64,000 bases of DNA from an uncultured Lutimaribacter sp. (GTDB lineage Bacteria > Pseudomonadota > Alphaproteobacteria > Rhodobacterales > Rhodobacteraceae). The position numbers were made by a program, and so were the translations under genes. The notes under the pieces are model-generated. The model was not told the origin of the DNA and did no database searches. It saw only the letters and a program-made list of their open reading frames with translations. The stretch is taken from NCBI GenBank assembly GCA_913061505.1, contig CAJXSO010000001.1:1-64000 (forward strand), given 5' to 3'. Of this stretch, positions 1 through 9,242 are shown piece by piece. Position 1 is the first letter of the stretch. Each line of letters opens with the position of its first letter.

Positions 1-237
1 CGGGCGCAAACCGCTAAAGATGGGCACAGCCCCGGCGAAAGGGGCCTGCGTTTTATTTCGCGGGCAGACACAATCTGGCAAGGATCGTGGCCCAAAAAAC
101 CAAAACGCGACGTCGCGGGGCGCTAACGTGACGATTTTGCCCTGTTTCATCGCCGCGCAAGAATATATCAAGCGCGGGAATGCTATTTTGGGGGAGTCGC
201 CCGCGCGGCTGTCCGGAATTTAAGGGAGACCACGCAA

Positions 238-996
238 ATGAAGGTAATCGTGCCTGTGAAACGCGTGATCGACTATAACGTGAAAGTTCGCGTCAAAGCG
301 GATGGCAGCGGCGTCGATCTCGCCAACGTAAAAATGTCGATGAACCCCTTCGACGAGATTGCCGTAGAACAGGCAATCCGCCTGAAAGAAGCGGGCAAAG
401 CCGACGAGGTTGTGGCCGTATCTGTCGGTGTGAAACAGGCGCAAGAAACCCTGCGCACCGCGCTGGCCATGGGTGCCGACCGCGCCATTTTGGTTGTTGC
501 CGCCGATGACGTGCACGAAGATATCGAACCGCTGAGCGTGGCCAAAATTCTGGCCAAGGTCGTGGCAGACGAACAGCCCGGCCTGGTGCTGTGCGGCAAA
601 CAAGCCATCGACAATGATATGAACGCCACCGGCCAGATGCTGTCGGCGCTGCTGGGCTGGAGCCAGGCCACCTTTGCCTCGGAAGTGGATATCGATGGCG
701 ATAGCGCCACCGTGACCCGCGAAGTGGATGGCGGCTTGCAAACCATCAAGGTGAAAATGCCCAGCGTCATCACCGTTGATTTGCGCCTGAACGAGCCGCG
801 CTATGCCTCGCTGCCCAATATCATGAAGGCCAAGAAAAAGCCGCTGGATGAAAAAACCGCGGCGGATTACGGCGTGGATGTCACGCCGCGCCTGAAGGTT
901 GTGAAAACAACCGAACCAGCCGCGCGCGCCGCTGGTATCAAAGTTGGCTCGGTTGACGAGCTTGTGGCGAAACTCAAGGAAGCGGGGGCTGTATAA
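238..996 (+). CDS. etfB: Electron transfer flavoprotein, beta subunit
   Basis: This is the AMP-binding small subunit of the soluble ETF heterodimer, which passes electrons from acyl-CoA dehydrogenases to ETF-ubiquinone oxidoreductase. The 252-residue length is normal, and the sequence has the typical N-terminus [16 protein letters not shown] and a conserved stretch around residues 120-140 ([14 protein letters not shown]). The ATG is preceded by AGGGAG about 9 bases upstream. Its stop codon overlaps the etfA start by one base (TAATG), so the two are translationally coupled. The nearby hydroxybutyryl-CoA dehydrogenase fits a role in acyl-CoA oxidation. Confidence 0.97.
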   Translation: MKVIVPVKRVIDYNVKVRVKADGSGVDLANVKMSMNPFDEIAVEQAIRLKEAGKADEVVAVSVGVKQAQETLRTALAMGADRAILVVAADDVHEDIEPLSVAKILAKVVADEQPGLVLCGKQAIDNDMNATGQMLSALLGWSQATFASEVDIDGDSATVTREVDGGLQTIKVKMPSVITVDLRLNEPRYASLPNIMKAKKKPLDEKTAADYGVDVTPRLKVVKTTEPAARAAGIKVGSVDELVAKLKEAGAV

Positions 997-1925
997 TGGC
1001 TGTTCTTCTTCTTGCCGAAGTAAACAATGGTGAATTGGCGCTGGACGCCACCGCAAAGGCCGTGACCGCGGCCAAGGCACTGGGCGATGTGCATGTTCTG
1101 TGCGCGGGCGCCTCGGCTGCCGCTGCCGGCGCAGAAGCCGCGAAAATCGATGGCGTGGCCAAGGTGCTGGTTGCCGAAGACGCGGCACTGGGCCATCGTT
1201 TGGCCGAAGCCACCGCAGATCTGATCGTCTCTATGGCCGCCAATTACGAACATATCGTAGCCCCCGCCACCACCGATGCCAAAAACGTGCTGCCGCGCGT
1301 GGCGGCATTGCTGGATGTGATGGTGCTGACCGATGTGACCGCCGTGATCAATGGCTCGACATTCGAGCGCCCGATCTATGCCGGCAACGCCATTCAGACC
1401 GTTGAAAGCGCGGATGCGAAAAAAGTGATCTCGTTCCGCACCTCGACATTCGATGCCGCGGGCATGGGCGGCGCTGCTGCTGTTGAAACCATCGGTGGCG
1501 CGGCGGCCTCGGGCCTGTCGGAATGGGTGGAAGACAAGGTTGCAGCCAGCGACCGCCCCGAACTGACCTCGGCCAAAATCGTGGTATCGGGTGGCCGTGG
1601 TGTTGGCTCGGAAGCCGATTTCGCGATGATCGAAAAACTGGCCGACACGCTGGGCGCCGCCGTTGGCGCCAGCCGCGCTGCGGTGGATTCGGGCTATGCC
1701 CCGAACGACTGGCAAGTGGGCCAAACCGGCAAGGTTGTCGCCCCCGAGCTATACGTGGCGGTGGGCATCTCGGGTGCCATCCAGCACTTGGCCGGCATGA
1801 AAGACAGCAAAATCATCGTGGCCATCAACAAAGACGAAGAAGCCCCGATTTTCCAGGTGGCCGATTACGGCCTGGTGGCAGACCTGTTTGCCGCCGTGCC
1901 CGAGCTGACTGAAAAACTGGGCTAA
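996..1925 (+). CDS. etfA: Electron transfer flavoprotein, alpha subunit
   Basis: This is the FAD-binding large subunit of ETF, 309 residues, which is normal for the family. The C-terminal FAD domain is recognisable from [12 protein letters not shown] (about residues 197-208), through [12 protein letters not shown] (about 257-268), to [16 protein letters not shown] near the end. It begins inside the etfB stop codon and is followed after about 25 bases by an intrinsic terminator, so etfBA looks like a two-gene operon. Confidence 0.97.
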   Translation: MAVLLLAEVNNGELALDATAKAVTAAKALGDVHVLCAGASAAAAGAEAAKIDGVAKVLVAEDAALGHRLAEATADLIVSMAANYEHIVAPATTDAKNVLPRVAALLDVMVLTDVTAVINGSTFERPIYAGNAIQTVESADAKKVISFRTSTFDAAGMGGAAAVETIGGAAASGLSEWVEDKVAASDRPELTSAKIVVSGGRGVGSEADFAMIEKLADTLGAAVGASRAAVDSGYAPNDWQVGQTGKVVAPELYVAVGISGAIQHLAGMKDSKIIVAINKDEEAPIFQVADYGLVADLFAAVPELTEKLG

Positions 1926-1951
1926 GCCCGGCCAGATAGAACGCTTTGAAA

Positions 1952-1976
1952 GGCCCGCAGTTTTGCGGGCCTTTTT
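1952..1976 (+). terminator. Intrinsic terminator of etfBA
   Basis: A 7-bp GC-rich stem (GGCCCGC at 1952-1958 pairing with GCGGGCC at 1965-1971) with a 6-base loop is followed by a run of five T. It overlaps the 3' end of the convergent gene on the minus strand. Confidence 0.85.
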
Positions 1977-2763
1977 ATGTGCCCGCTGCTGGCATGTGGG
2001 GCTGCAGGTTTGGCAAAAGCGCCTCGGCAATCTGGTGATGGGCGCGCTGATCCAGCTGCGCGTGCCCCTCGGGCAGCGCGGGGCTGATACGCACCAACCC
2101 TGCCGCATGGCGCAATACCGGGGCCAGCAGCGTGGGCGTGATGAATAGCGGGTCGTTCCAGCCCTCGCTGGGGCAGGCGCCACCGGGGCGCGGCCGTTCG
2201 ACCCAAAGCAGCACAACAGGGGGGCCCAACACCTCGAGCAGGCGGCGCATACGCGCCTGCCAGGCGGTTTCCAGCTCGGTGCGCAACAGGGCAAAACCTG
2301 CGGGATTATCTTGCGCCAATTGCCCCACCATATGGCCAACAAAGGCAAAATCGGTGAAATCAACACCGGCAAATTGCTGACGCATCTGCGCCGATGCTTT
2401 GACAAAGCGGTCGTTGCGGCGGGGGTGCACGCTGTAAAAGCGGTTCGACAACATATGCGCCCCGCTCAGTTGCACCACCTTCACCCGCGCCCCCGCGGCC
2501 ACCGCCAGCAGCGCAGGATCCCCCATATAGGCATCTGGCCCAGCACAAACGGCCGCCAAATTCACGCAAGTCACGCCCAATTCCCGCTCTAACACCGCGG
2601 GAAAGGGCCGCGCTATTTCCTTGGCAAAGGTTTCCGCCCCCCCAAGGAAGGCCACATAAGGCTGGTCCAGCGCCCGCTTTGGCCCCCGCACCAACAGCCG
2701 CGATGCCCCATACCGGCACAGCACCGTTTCACGCGGCGGCACCCCGATCAGCTGCATAGTCAT
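1975..2763 (-). CDS. DUF6473 family protein
   Basis: 262 residues with the pattern I associate with the Rhodobacterales-restricted DUF6473 family: an N-terminal CRYGASRLLVRGP block (about residues 16-28), then AFLGGAETFAKEIARPFP (about 38-55), CVNLAAVCAGPDAY, and SNRFYSVHPRRNDRF (about 105-119). The molecular role is unknown; the GG-x-ET and N-x-G type motifs suggest an SGNH-hydrolase-like fold, which is inference. There is no signal peptide or membrane segment. It is convergent with etfBA and divergent from hbd, so it is probably transcribed alone. Confidence 0.7.
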   Translation of the reverse strand: MTMQLIGVPPRETVLCRYGASRLLVRGPKRALDQPYVAFLGGAETFAKEIARPFPAVLERELGVTCVNLAAVCAGPDAYMGDPALLAVAAGARVKVVQLSGAHMLSNRFYSVHPRRNDRFVKASAQMRQQFAGVDFTDFAFVGHMVGQLAQDNPAGFALLRTELETAWQARMRRLLEVLGPPVVLLWVERPRPGGACPSEGWNDPLFITPTLLAPVLRHAAGLVRISPALPEGHAQLDQRAHHQIAEALLPNLQPHMPAAGT

Positions 2764-2925
2764 CAGCTCACCCCTAATAATTACTCACCCACGGGCAGCA
2801 TCCAGCAAGAAAATTACCAGCCTGTTAAACTGGGCATTTAAACTAAGTTGAAACGATACCATGCCCTTGCCCTGCCCCCCGGCAGGTGCCTATTGTTGGC
2901 CCAACATGTTGCAGGAGGCACCAAA

Positions 2926-3801
2926 ATGGACATTCAAAGCATCGGTGTTGTGGGCGCGGGGCAAATGGGCAACGGTATTGCCCATGTCATGGCATTGGCG
3001 GGCTTTGACGTGATCATCACCGACATCAGCCAAGATGCGTTGGATGCAGCCATTGCAAATATCTCGAAAAACATCGACCGGCAGGTCAGCCGGGGCAAGA
3101 TCAGCCAAGATGAAAAAGATGCCGCCATGGCGCGCATCCGCACCACGCTGACATTGACAGATATTGGCCCCAGCGACCTGATCATCGAGGCGGCCACCGA
3201 ACGCGAAACCGTCAAACAGGCTATCTTCGAAGACCTGCTGCCGCATTTGCTGCCCCACACGATTCTGACATCGAACACCTCGTCGATTTCCATCACCCGG
3301 CTGGCCAGCCGCACGGACCGCCCCGAGAAATTCATGGGCTTTCATTTCATGAACCCGGTGCCAGTGATGCAGCTGGTCGAATTGATCCGCGGCATTGCCA
3401 CCAATGAAGACACCTATAACGCCTGTCTGAAAGTGGTGGAAAAAATCGGTAAAACCGCCGCCTCGGCCGAAGATTTCCCCGCCTTTATCGTGAACCGCAT
3501 TTTGATGCCGATGATCAACGAGGCGGTCTACACCCTATACGAGGGGGTGGGCAATGTGCGCTCGATCGACGAATCGATGAAACTGGGCGCCAACCACCCG
3601 ATGGGGCCGCTGGAGCTGGCCGATTTTATCGGGCTCGATACCTGCCTTGCGATCATGAACGTGCTGCATGACGGGTTGGCCGATACAAAATACCGCCCCT
3701 GCCCGCTGCTGACGAAATATGTCGAGGCGGGCTGGCTGGGCCGTAAAACCCAGCGTGGGTTTTACGACTATCGCGGCGAGGTGCCCGTGCCCACGCGCTA
3801 G
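2926..3801 (+). CDS. hbd: 3-hydroxybutyryl-CoA dehydrogenase
   Basis: NAD(P)-dependent oxidation of 3-hydroxyacyl-CoA to 3-oxoacyl-CoA, used in polyhydroxybutyrate and butyrate metabolism. The 291-residue length is normal. The Rossmann motif GAGQMGNGIAHV is at residues 9-20, and the family signature GFHFMNPVPVMQLVE starts near residue 138 and contains the catalytic histidine. The C-terminal domain carries NHPMGPLELADFIGLD. I chose the ATG at 2926 because GGAGG lies 7 bases upstream and the protein then starts MDIQSIGVVGAG, as in homologues; the frame stays open 78 bases further upstream. It could feed crotonyl-CoA to Ccr encoded elsewhere in the window. Confidence 0.95.
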   Translation: MDIQSIGVVGAGQMGNGIAHVMALAGFDVIITDISQDALDAAIANISKNIDRQVSRGKISQDEKDAAMARIRTTLTLTDIGPSDLIIEAATERETVKQAIFEDLLPHLLPHTILTSNTSSISITRLASRTDRPEKFMGFHFMNPVPVMQLVELIRGIATNEDTYNACLKVVEKIGKTAASAEDFPAFIVNRILMPMINEAVYTLYEGVGNVRSIDESMKLGANHPMGPLELADFIGLDTCLAIMNVLHDGLADTKYRPCPLLTKYVEAGWLGRKTQRGFYDYRGEVPVPTR

Positions 3802-3816
3802 GGGCGCGCGCCGGGC

Positions 3817-4803
3817 CTATACCAGCCCTTCGGCCTGAAACAGGGCGCGCACATCGCGTTCGGGGCGGGCGCCATAATGGCCTATTACCTCGGCCGCGGC
3901 GATGCAGCCCATGCGCCCTGCAGCCTGCAACGGCGCGCCAGTGGCCAAACCATACAAAAACCCGGCGGCAAATTGATCGCCCGCGCCAGTGGCATCGACA
4001 GGGGTGACCGGGTTTACCGGCACGGTTACGGTTTCCTCGCCCCGCACCAACACCACATCGTGGCTTGAGCGGGTGCACACAACCATGCCCGCCTCGGCCG
4101 CGGCCTGTTCCAGCGCCTGGCCCAGATCTTCGGTTTGGTAGAGCGATTTCCACTCGTGCTCGTTGCCAATGACATAATCCAGCGCCCCGACAAGGCGGCG
4201 GAAATCATCGCGGTGACGATCCACGCAAAACGGATCAGACAGGGCAATGCCCGCCTTGCCACCCGCCGCCCGGCACAGGGCTGCGGCCCGCTCGAACGCG
4301 GCTTTGCCTTTGTCTTTGTCGTATAGATAGCCTTCCAGAAACAAGATATCGGCCTGCCCTGCCACGCTATCGGCCACATCTTCGGGGCCCAGTTCTGATG
4401 AAATACCCAAATAAGTGTTCATCGACCGCTCGCCATCGGGCGAGACAAAGATCATCGAGCGCGAGGTGGGCAATTCGCCGCCCGCCACCGGCGGGTTTAC
4501 AAAATCGGTGCCCATTTGGCGCATCTCTTCGGCGTAAAACTGGCCCAGCTCGTCATCGCGCACGCGCCCGATAAAGCCGGTTTTCAGCCCCAAGGCCCCA
4601 AGCCCCGCAATCGTGTTGGCCACCGAGCCGCCAGCAGCCTGCCGCCGCGTTTGCATGCTGTCATAAAGCAGCTCGCCGCGCGATTGCTCGACCAGTTGCA
4701 TCACCCCTTTCTGAATGCCCATCTGGGCCAGATAGCCATCATCGGCCTGGGTGATCACATCAACGATGGCATTGCCGATGCCGACAATCTGATAGGTTTT
4801 CAT
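3817..4803 (-). CDS. PfkB-family sugar/nucleoside kinase (adenosine kinase-like)
   Basis: 328-residue ribokinase-fold kinase. The N-terminal glycine signature GGSVANTIAGLGALG lies near residues 58-72. The C-terminal DATGAGDQFAAGFLYG contains the anion-hole GAGD at 273-276, with Asp276 as the catalytic base. Similar Rhodobacterales proteins are annotated as adenosine kinase, which fits the presence of a nucleoside ABC transporter and purine nucleoside phosphorylase in the window, but the true substrate cannot be read from sequence. Its start overlaps the stop of nth by four bases (ATGA), so it is the second gene of a two-gene unit. Confidence 0.88.
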   Translation of the reverse strand: MKTYQIVGIGNAIVDVITQADDGYLAQMGIQKGVMQLVEQSRGELLYDSMQTRRQAAGGSVANTIAGLGALGLKTGFIGRVRDDELGQFYAEEMRQMGTDFVNPPVAGGELPTSRSMIFVSPDGERSMNTYLGISSELGPEDVADSVAGQADILFLEGYLYDKDKGKAAFERAAALCRAAGGKAGIALSDPFCVDRHRDDFRRLVGALDYVIGNEHEWKSLYQTEDLGQALEQAAAEAGMVVCTRSSHDVVLVRGEETVTVPVNPVTPVDATGAGDQFAAGFLYGLATGAPLQAAGRMGCIAAAEVIGHYGARPERDVRALFQAEGLV

Positions 4804-5444
4804 TGGGTCTTATCCTCGAATTGGCACAAATCACGGATCAGGCAGGCGCCGCATTTAGGCTTGCGCGCCACACAGGTGTAGCGGCCATGCAAGATCAGCC
4901 AGTGGTGTGCATGCTGTTGAAAATCAACGGGAATATTATCTTCGATGGCGCGCTCTACCGCCACCACGTCTTTGCCGGGGCAAATGCCAGTGCGATTGCC
5001 CACACGGAAAATATGGGTATCCACCGCCTGCGCGGGATAGTGCCACCACATATTCAGCACCACATTCGCGGTTTTGCGCCCCACCCCCGGCAGGGCCTGC
5101 AGCGCCGCACGGGAATTGGGCACTTGGCCGCCATAGTCATCAACCAAGATCTGCGACAGCTTGATCACATTCTTGGCCTTTTGGCGAAACAGGCCAATGG
5201 TTTTGATATGCTCGGTCACGCCCTCTAGCCCCAAGGCCAGCATCTTTTCGGGCGTGTCTGCCACCTGAAACAGGCCGCGTGTGGCCTTGTTCACGCCGGC
5301 ATCTGTGGCCTGCGCCGAAAGCGCCACTGCCACCACCAGCGTATAGGCATTGACATGCTCTAGCTCGCCCTTGGGGGCGGCATCAGCGGCCTGAAACCGG
5401 GTGAAAATCTCGCGGATCGTATGATAATCAAGCTGTTTTGCCAT
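4800..5444 (-). CDS. nth: Endonuclease III (DNA glycosylase/AP lyase)
   Basis: Base-excision repair enzyme removing oxidised pyrimidines. It is 214 residues from the ATG at 5444. The helix-hairpin-helix LPGVGRKTANVV starts at residue 118, with catalytic Lys124, and Asp142 in VDTHIFRV is the catalytic aspartate. The [4Fe-4S] ligands are Cys191, Cys198, Cys201 and Cys207 (C-x6-C-x2-C-x5-C). A GTG start eight codons upstream is possible, but MAKQLDYHTI is the usual family N-terminus. Confidence 0.96.
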   Translation of the reverse strand: MAKQLDYHTIREIFTRFQAADAAPKGELEHVNAYTLVVAVALSAQATDAGVNKATRGLFQVADTPEKMLALGLEGVTEHIKTIGLFRQKAKNVIKLSQILVDDYGGQVPNSRAALQALPGVGRKTANVVLNMWWHYPAQAVDTHIFRVGNRTGICPGKDVVAVERAIEDNIPVDFQQHAHHWLILHGRYTCVARKPKCGACLIRDLCQFEDKTQ

Positions 5445-5602
5445 GGGCCTGCTATGCCCCGTTTTCACCCCACCGGCAAGGGCCGGGGCCAGGTGGCGCG
5501 CGCGATGGCGGGCAAATCAGCGATGTTGTTGCAAATGCGCAAGTTTCGGGTCGCGCCGGCACCGGGGTTTTTCTACTGTGGCCCAAAGCAGCAGGACCAC
5601 CG

Positions 5603-6481
5603 ATGCACAGCACACCGCCCCACACCACGCCCGCGCCCCCGCCCATGCCCGCGCCCGACACACCCAGCTACCACTATCACGTGATCCGCCGGGCCATTGC
5701 GCTGATCGATGCCGCCCCCGGGCCCCTGGCCTTGGCTGAATTGGCCGCGCAGATGGGCATGAGCGCGGCACATTTCCAGCGCATATTCTCGCAATGGGTG
5801 GGGGTGTCGCCCAAGCGATACCAGCAATATCTGGCCATGTCGCATGCCCGCACCCTGCTGGCCCAGCGCCACAGCCTGCTGCAGGTGGCCGGCGATATCG
5901 GCCTGTCGGGCAGCGGGCGGTTGCATGATCTGTTCCTGACATGGGAGGCGATGACACCCGGTGACTACGCCCAAGGGGGCGCGGGCCTTGATATTGCCTA
6001 TGGCTGGTTTTCCGGCCCCTTTGGCGAAACACTGGCCATGGGCACGGCACGGGGCCTGTGCGGGCTGGCACTGGCCGATGAAATGGGGCGCGAGATTGCT
6101 TTTGATGATCTGTGCCGCCGCTGGCCAAAGGCGCGTTTTCGGCAAGATCGCGATGCGCTGGCGCCATGGGTGCAGGCCGCCTTTGCCGCCAAGGGCCAAG
6201 CGCCGCTGCACCTGATTGGCGCGCCCTTTCAGATAAAGGTCTGGGAGGCGCTTTTGCGCGTGCCCACAGGCCATGTAACCACCTATGGCGATATCGCGCA
6301 GGCCATTGGCAACCCGCGCGCCGTGCGCGCGGTGGGCACGGCGGTGGGGCGCAACCCGATCAGCCTGCTGATCCCCTGCCACAGGGCCTTGCGCAAATCG
6401 GGCGCCTTGGGGGGCTATCACTGGGGCCTGCCGGTCAAGCGCGCCATCCTGGCATGGGAAAGCGCATTAACCGGCGCCTAG
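5603..6481 (+). CDS. AraC-type HTH / methylated-DNA-cysteine methyltransferase (Ada C-half-like)
   Basis: 292-residue two-domain protein. Residues about 20-110 form an AraC-type helix-turn-helix (LAELAAQMGMSAAHFQRIFS then VGVSPKRYQQYL). The C-terminal half is an O6-alkylguanine-DNA alkyltransferase with the PCHR active site (Cys259) after GRNPISLLI. The N-terminal Cys4 phosphotriester-sensing domain of full Ada is absent, so it probably repairs O6-alkylguanine and may bind DNA without Ada's methylation switch. The ATG at 5603 was chosen because the sequence before it looks non-coding; an internal ATG 12 codons later is also possible. Confidence 0.9.
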   Translation: MHSTPPHTTPAPPPMPAPDTPSYHYHVIRRAIALIDAAPGPLALAELAAQMGMSAAHFQRIFSQWVGVSPKRYQQYLAMSHARTLLAQRHSLLQVAGDIGLSGSGRLHDLFLTWEAMTPGDYAQGGAGLDIAYGWFSGPFGETLAMGTARGLCGLALADEMGREIAFDDLCRRWPKARFRQDRDALAPWVQAAFAAKGQAPLHLIGAPFQIKVWEALLRVPTGHVTTYGDIAQAIGNPRAVRAVGTAVGRNPISLLIPCHRALRKSGALGGYHWGLPVKRAILAWESALTGA

Positions 6482-6624
6482 GGCAGCAGCCGCCCAGAAA
6501 TTGCGCGGAATGCCGCCCAAGGCCGGCTGGCTGCGGTATCTGCCCTTTGGCACGCTGCATGTGCCAGCTATACTGTGGCACGCCCCACCAGAGGGCGGCA
6601 GTATCGCAGATCGAGGCACGAAAG

Positions 6625-7263
6625 ATGAGCAAACGAAACAAACTGGTGCTGGCCCTGGCTGGCATGTCGCTGATGGCCACCACCGCCTGCACCGTAGAGC
6701 CGGGCGAAAACACCCAGCGCGGGGCGCTGACGGGGGCTGTTATCGGTGGCATCACGGGCATTTTGACCAATGACAACAAAATGCGCGGCGCCATCACAGG
6801 GGCGGCTATTGGCGCCACGGCCGGTGGCGCGATTGGCTATAGCCTAGACAAACAGGCCGCTGAATTGCAAAGCAGCCTGGGCAATGCGGCCACAGTCACC
6901 AACACCGGCGACCGGCTGATCGTGTCGATGTCGCAAGATATCTTATTCGCAACCGACAGCGCCAGCTTGCAGCCCTCGATCCGCGATGAATTGCGCAGCG
7001 TGGCGGCCAGCCTATACGACTACCCCGCCTCGACCGTGCAGGTGATTGGGCATACCGATAACGTGGGCGATGCCAGCTATAACTACGATCTGTCGCAGCG
7101 CCGCGCCAATGCGGTGACTGAAGCGCTGATCAGCAATGGCGTGGCAGCCACCCGCCTGCAAAGCCTTGGCCGCGGCGAAGACCAACCCGTTGCCTCGAAC
7201 CTGACAGCCGAGGGGCGCGCCCAAAACCGCCGGGTGGAAATTGTGATTTTGCCCGACGCCTGA
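6625..7263 (+). CDS. OmpA-family outer-membrane lipoprotein (YiaD-like)
   Basis: 212 residues. The N-terminal signal sequence ends in MATTAC, a weak lipobox. A glycine-zipper region (about residues 33-75, repeated G-A-x-x-G) matches the YiaD / Rick_17kDa type. The C-terminal OmpA peptidoglycan-binding domain (about 100-210) contains VIGHTDNVGDASYNYDLSQR and NRRVEIVI. It probably tethers the outer membrane to peptidoglycan. The ATG at 6625 gives the signal peptide; the frame is open far upstream but overlaps the previous gene. Confidence 0.9.
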   Translation: MSKRNKLVLALAGMSLMATTACTVEPGENTQRGALTGAVIGGITGILTNDNKMRGAITGAAIGATAGGAIGYSLDKQAAELQSSLGNAATVTNTGDRLIVSMSQDILFATDSASLQPSIRDELRSVAASLYDYPASTVQVIGHTDNVGDASYNYDLSQRRANAVTEALISNGVAATRLQSLGRGEDQPVASNLTAEGRAQNRRVEIVILPDA

Positions 7264-7275
7264 TGGCCAAACCCG

Positions 7276-7301
7276 GCCCCTGTTCGAGCACGAACAGGGG
7301 C
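7276..7301. other. Stable hairpin after the OmpA-like gene
   Basis: A perfect 11-bp inverted repeat (GCCCCTGTTCG and CGAACAGGGGC) has a 4-base loop AGCA and starts 12 bases after the stop codon. No T-run follows on either strand, so it is more likely a 3'-stabilising hairpin or Rho-associated end than an intrinsic terminator. Confidence 0.6.
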
Positions 7302-7375
7302 TGTGCGGCCTTGGCACTGGTCGGGCGCTGAAATGGGCATAGGTTTGGCGGGTAACTGCAACAATAGGACCACCC

Positions 7376-7936
7376 ATGACACAAATACACCTGCTGGGCC
7401 TGTGCGGGGCGCTGCGCAGCGGCTCCACCAACCGGCTGCTTTTGCAAGAGGCCGCGCGCCTGTTTGGGCCCGCCACCTATGCCGAGGCCAGCCTGCGCTT
7501 GCCGCTTTATGATGGCGATATCGAGGCCCAGCACGGCATTCCCCAAGAGGTGCAGCAGCTGGCCCAGCAAATCATCGCAGCCGATGCGGTGCTGATTGCG
7601 GGGCCGGAATATAACAAGGGCATTTCCGGCGTCTTGAAAAACGCGCTCGATTGGCTCAGCCGCGGCCCGCAGCGGCCATGGGCGGGCAAGCCTGTGGCCA
7701 TCATGTCGGCCGCAGCCGGGCGCGCGGGGGGCGAGCGTATGCAAGTGATGCTGCGCAGCTGCCTGAACCCGTTTCAGCCGCGCGTCATCCCCGGGCCCGA
7801 GGTGATGATTGCCGCATCAGATCAGGCGTTTAACGATCAGGGCCAGCTGACAGACCCCCGCAGCATAGAGACGCTTTCGGCGCTGATGGCCCGGCTGAAA
7901 GACGAAATCGCCCTGGTTAAAGCGGCCCAATCTTAA
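7376..7936 (+). CDS. NADPH-dependent FMN reductase family protein
   Basis: 186-residue flavodoxin-fold reductase. The FMN phosphate-binding loop is GALRSGSTNRLL (about residues 11-22), and the second signature GPEYNKGISGVLKNALDW is at about 80-97. Relatives reduce FMN or quinones, or act as chromate/azo reductases; the substrate cannot be assigned here. It is probably a single gene, convergent with the VOC gene downstream. Confidence 0.9.
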   Translation: MTQIHLLGLCGALRSGSTNRLLLQEAARLFGPATYAEASLRLPLYDGDIEAQHGIPQEVQQLAQQIIAADAVLIAGPEYNKGISGVLKNALDWLSRGPQRPWAGKPVAIMSAAAGRAGGERMQVMLRSCLNPFQPRVIPGPEVMIAASDQAFNDQGQLTDPRSIETLSALMARLKDEIALVKAAQS

Positions 7937-7954
7937 AGCAGCCTTAAAGCCGTC

Positions 7955-8350
7955 TTAGAGCTGTTGGGAAATCTCGATCAGGTTTTGATCGGGATCACGC
8001 AGATAGACCGACAAGATCGGCCCGGTGGCGCCAGTGCGCTGCACCGGGCCCTCTATCACCTCTTGGCCCAGGCGCTGCAGATGCTGCTGCCAATCGGCAA
8101 TCGGTGTGGCGCTGAGAAAGCACAGATCAGCGCTGCCCGGCTGCGGCACATGGGCCTTTGGCAAAAATTCCTGCCCGGCCTGATGCAGGTTGATTTTTTG
8201 CTGCCCAAACTTCAGCGCCCACCGGGTGCTGCCATCTTTGGGGTGAAATTCTTCGGCCTGCATCCCCAAGATATCGCAATAAAACGCCAATGTTTTCGGT
8301 ATGTTGCTGACAGTCAGCACCAAGTGATCCAAACTATCCACCTTTGCCAT
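7955..8350 (-). CDS. VOC-family (glyoxalase-like) protein
   Basis: 131 residues with two beta-alpha-beta-beta-beta modules. The first opens with LDHLVLTVSNIPKTLAFYCD, carrying the metal-ligand His. The second ends YLRDPDQNLIEI, with the glyoxalase/bleomycin signature Asp-Pro-x-x-N and the C-terminal metal Glu. The ATG at 8350 gives the compact single-domain length; the long open frame upstream runs antisense to the next gene and is not real. Substrate unknown. Confidence 0.88.
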   Translation of the reverse strand: MAKVDSLDHLVLTVSNIPKTLAFYCDILGMQAEEFHPKDGSTRWALKFGQQKINLHQAGQEFLPKAHVPQPGSADLCFLSATPIADWQQHLQRLGQEVIEGPVQRTGATGPILSVYLRDPDQNLIEISQQL

Positions 8351-8401
8351 ATTGCCCCCCCGGCCTGTGCTGGTAACTTGGGCACAAACCATGAGGCGAA
8401 G

Positions 8402-9202
8402 ATGAGCAACAGTCAAACCGATCCGCTGTGTGATATGATGGACCCGGCACGCGCCTGCGCCATGCAGGCGATGCTGGGCCAGCCCCCCAACATCGGCGCC
8501 GGCCAGCCCCTGCCGCCATTTTTTCACCAGCTCTATTTTTGGGCCCCCGAACCGCCCGCCAATCTGGGCCGCGATGGCCACCCCAAAACCGGCATCGGGC
8601 TGATCCCTGATATGGGTCTGCCGCGCCGCATGTGGGCCGGCGGGCGGCTGCGCTTTCACGCGCCCTTGCTGGCGGGGGTGGCTGCGCAAAAGCGCTCGGT
8701 CATCGAAAGCACAGCCCAAAAAGACGGGCGCAGCGGGCCTTTGGCCTTTGTCACCCTGCGCCATGAAATTACGCAAAATGGCCAAATCTGCGTCAGCGAA
8801 TGGCAAGATCTGGTCTATCGCCAAGATCCAAGCCCCGGCACGCCACAGCCCACGCCGCCCATGGCCCCCACCGATGAAGAGGCCTGCGAAGACATGGGGT
8901 TTGATAGCACGCTGCTGTTTCGCTATTCGGCCCTTACGTTCAACGGCCATCGCATTCATTACGACATCGACTATGCCCGCCAAATCGAGGGCTATGCCGG
9001 TTTGGTCACCCATGGGCCGCTGCTGGCGCAGATGCTGATGCTGATGGCCGAACGCAAACTGGGGCGCTTGCAGGGCTTTTCCTTTCGTGCCACCTCGCCC
9101 TTGATGCATACAGAACGGGCACAGTTTTGCTGGGCCAAGGATGGGCGCATGTGGGTGCGTGGCCCCGATGGGCGCCAATGCATGACGGCACAGGCCGAAT
9201 GA
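8402..9202 (+). CDS. Hotdog-fold dehydratase/hydratase (HTD2 / mesaconyl-C4-CoA hydratase-like)
   Basis: 266 residues. The N-terminal half contains LPRRMWAGGRLRFHAPLL, a FAS1-like dehydratase pattern. The C-terminal half has the MaoC hydratase motif FRYSALTFNGHRIHYDIDYA followed by GLVTHGPLLAQML, with the usual Asn-His-x-x-His/Asp arrangement. Proteins of this build hydrate enoyl-type thioesters, for example mesaconyl-C4-CoA or itaconyl-CoA. The true mesaconyl-CoA hydratase gene of the ethylmalonyl-CoA pathway lies at 56.1-57.1 kb, so this one probably has another substrate. A thioesterase gene starts 40 bases downstream, suggesting a shared transcript. Confidence 0.8.
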   Translation: MSNSQTDPLCDMMDPARACAMQAMLGQPPNIGAGQPLPPFFHQLYFWAPEPPANLGRDGHPKTGIGLIPDMGLPRRMWAGGRLRFHAPLLAGVAAQKRSVIESTAQKDGRSGPLAFVTLRHEITQNGQICVSEWQDLVYRQDPSPGTPQPTPPMAPTDEEACEDMGFDSTLLFRYSALTFNGHRIHYDIDYARQIEGYAGLVTHGPLLAQMLMLMAERKLGRLQGFSFRATSPLMHTERAQFCWAKDGRMWVRGPDGRQCMTAQAE

Positions 9203-9242
9203 GCCCGCCAAAGACGCTGCAACAAAACAAGGCCAAACCCCG

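Noticed and set aside
20-223. Small plus-strand frame before etfB
   Set aside because: No good ribosome site, no recognisable motif, and it runs into the etfB leader; treated as non-coding.
220-1188. Long minus-strand open frame (322 codons) opposite etfB/etfA
   Set aside because: It is antisense to clear etfBA, rich in His/Gly/Arg codons from reversed GC-rich sequence, and shows no recognisable domain or ribosome site.
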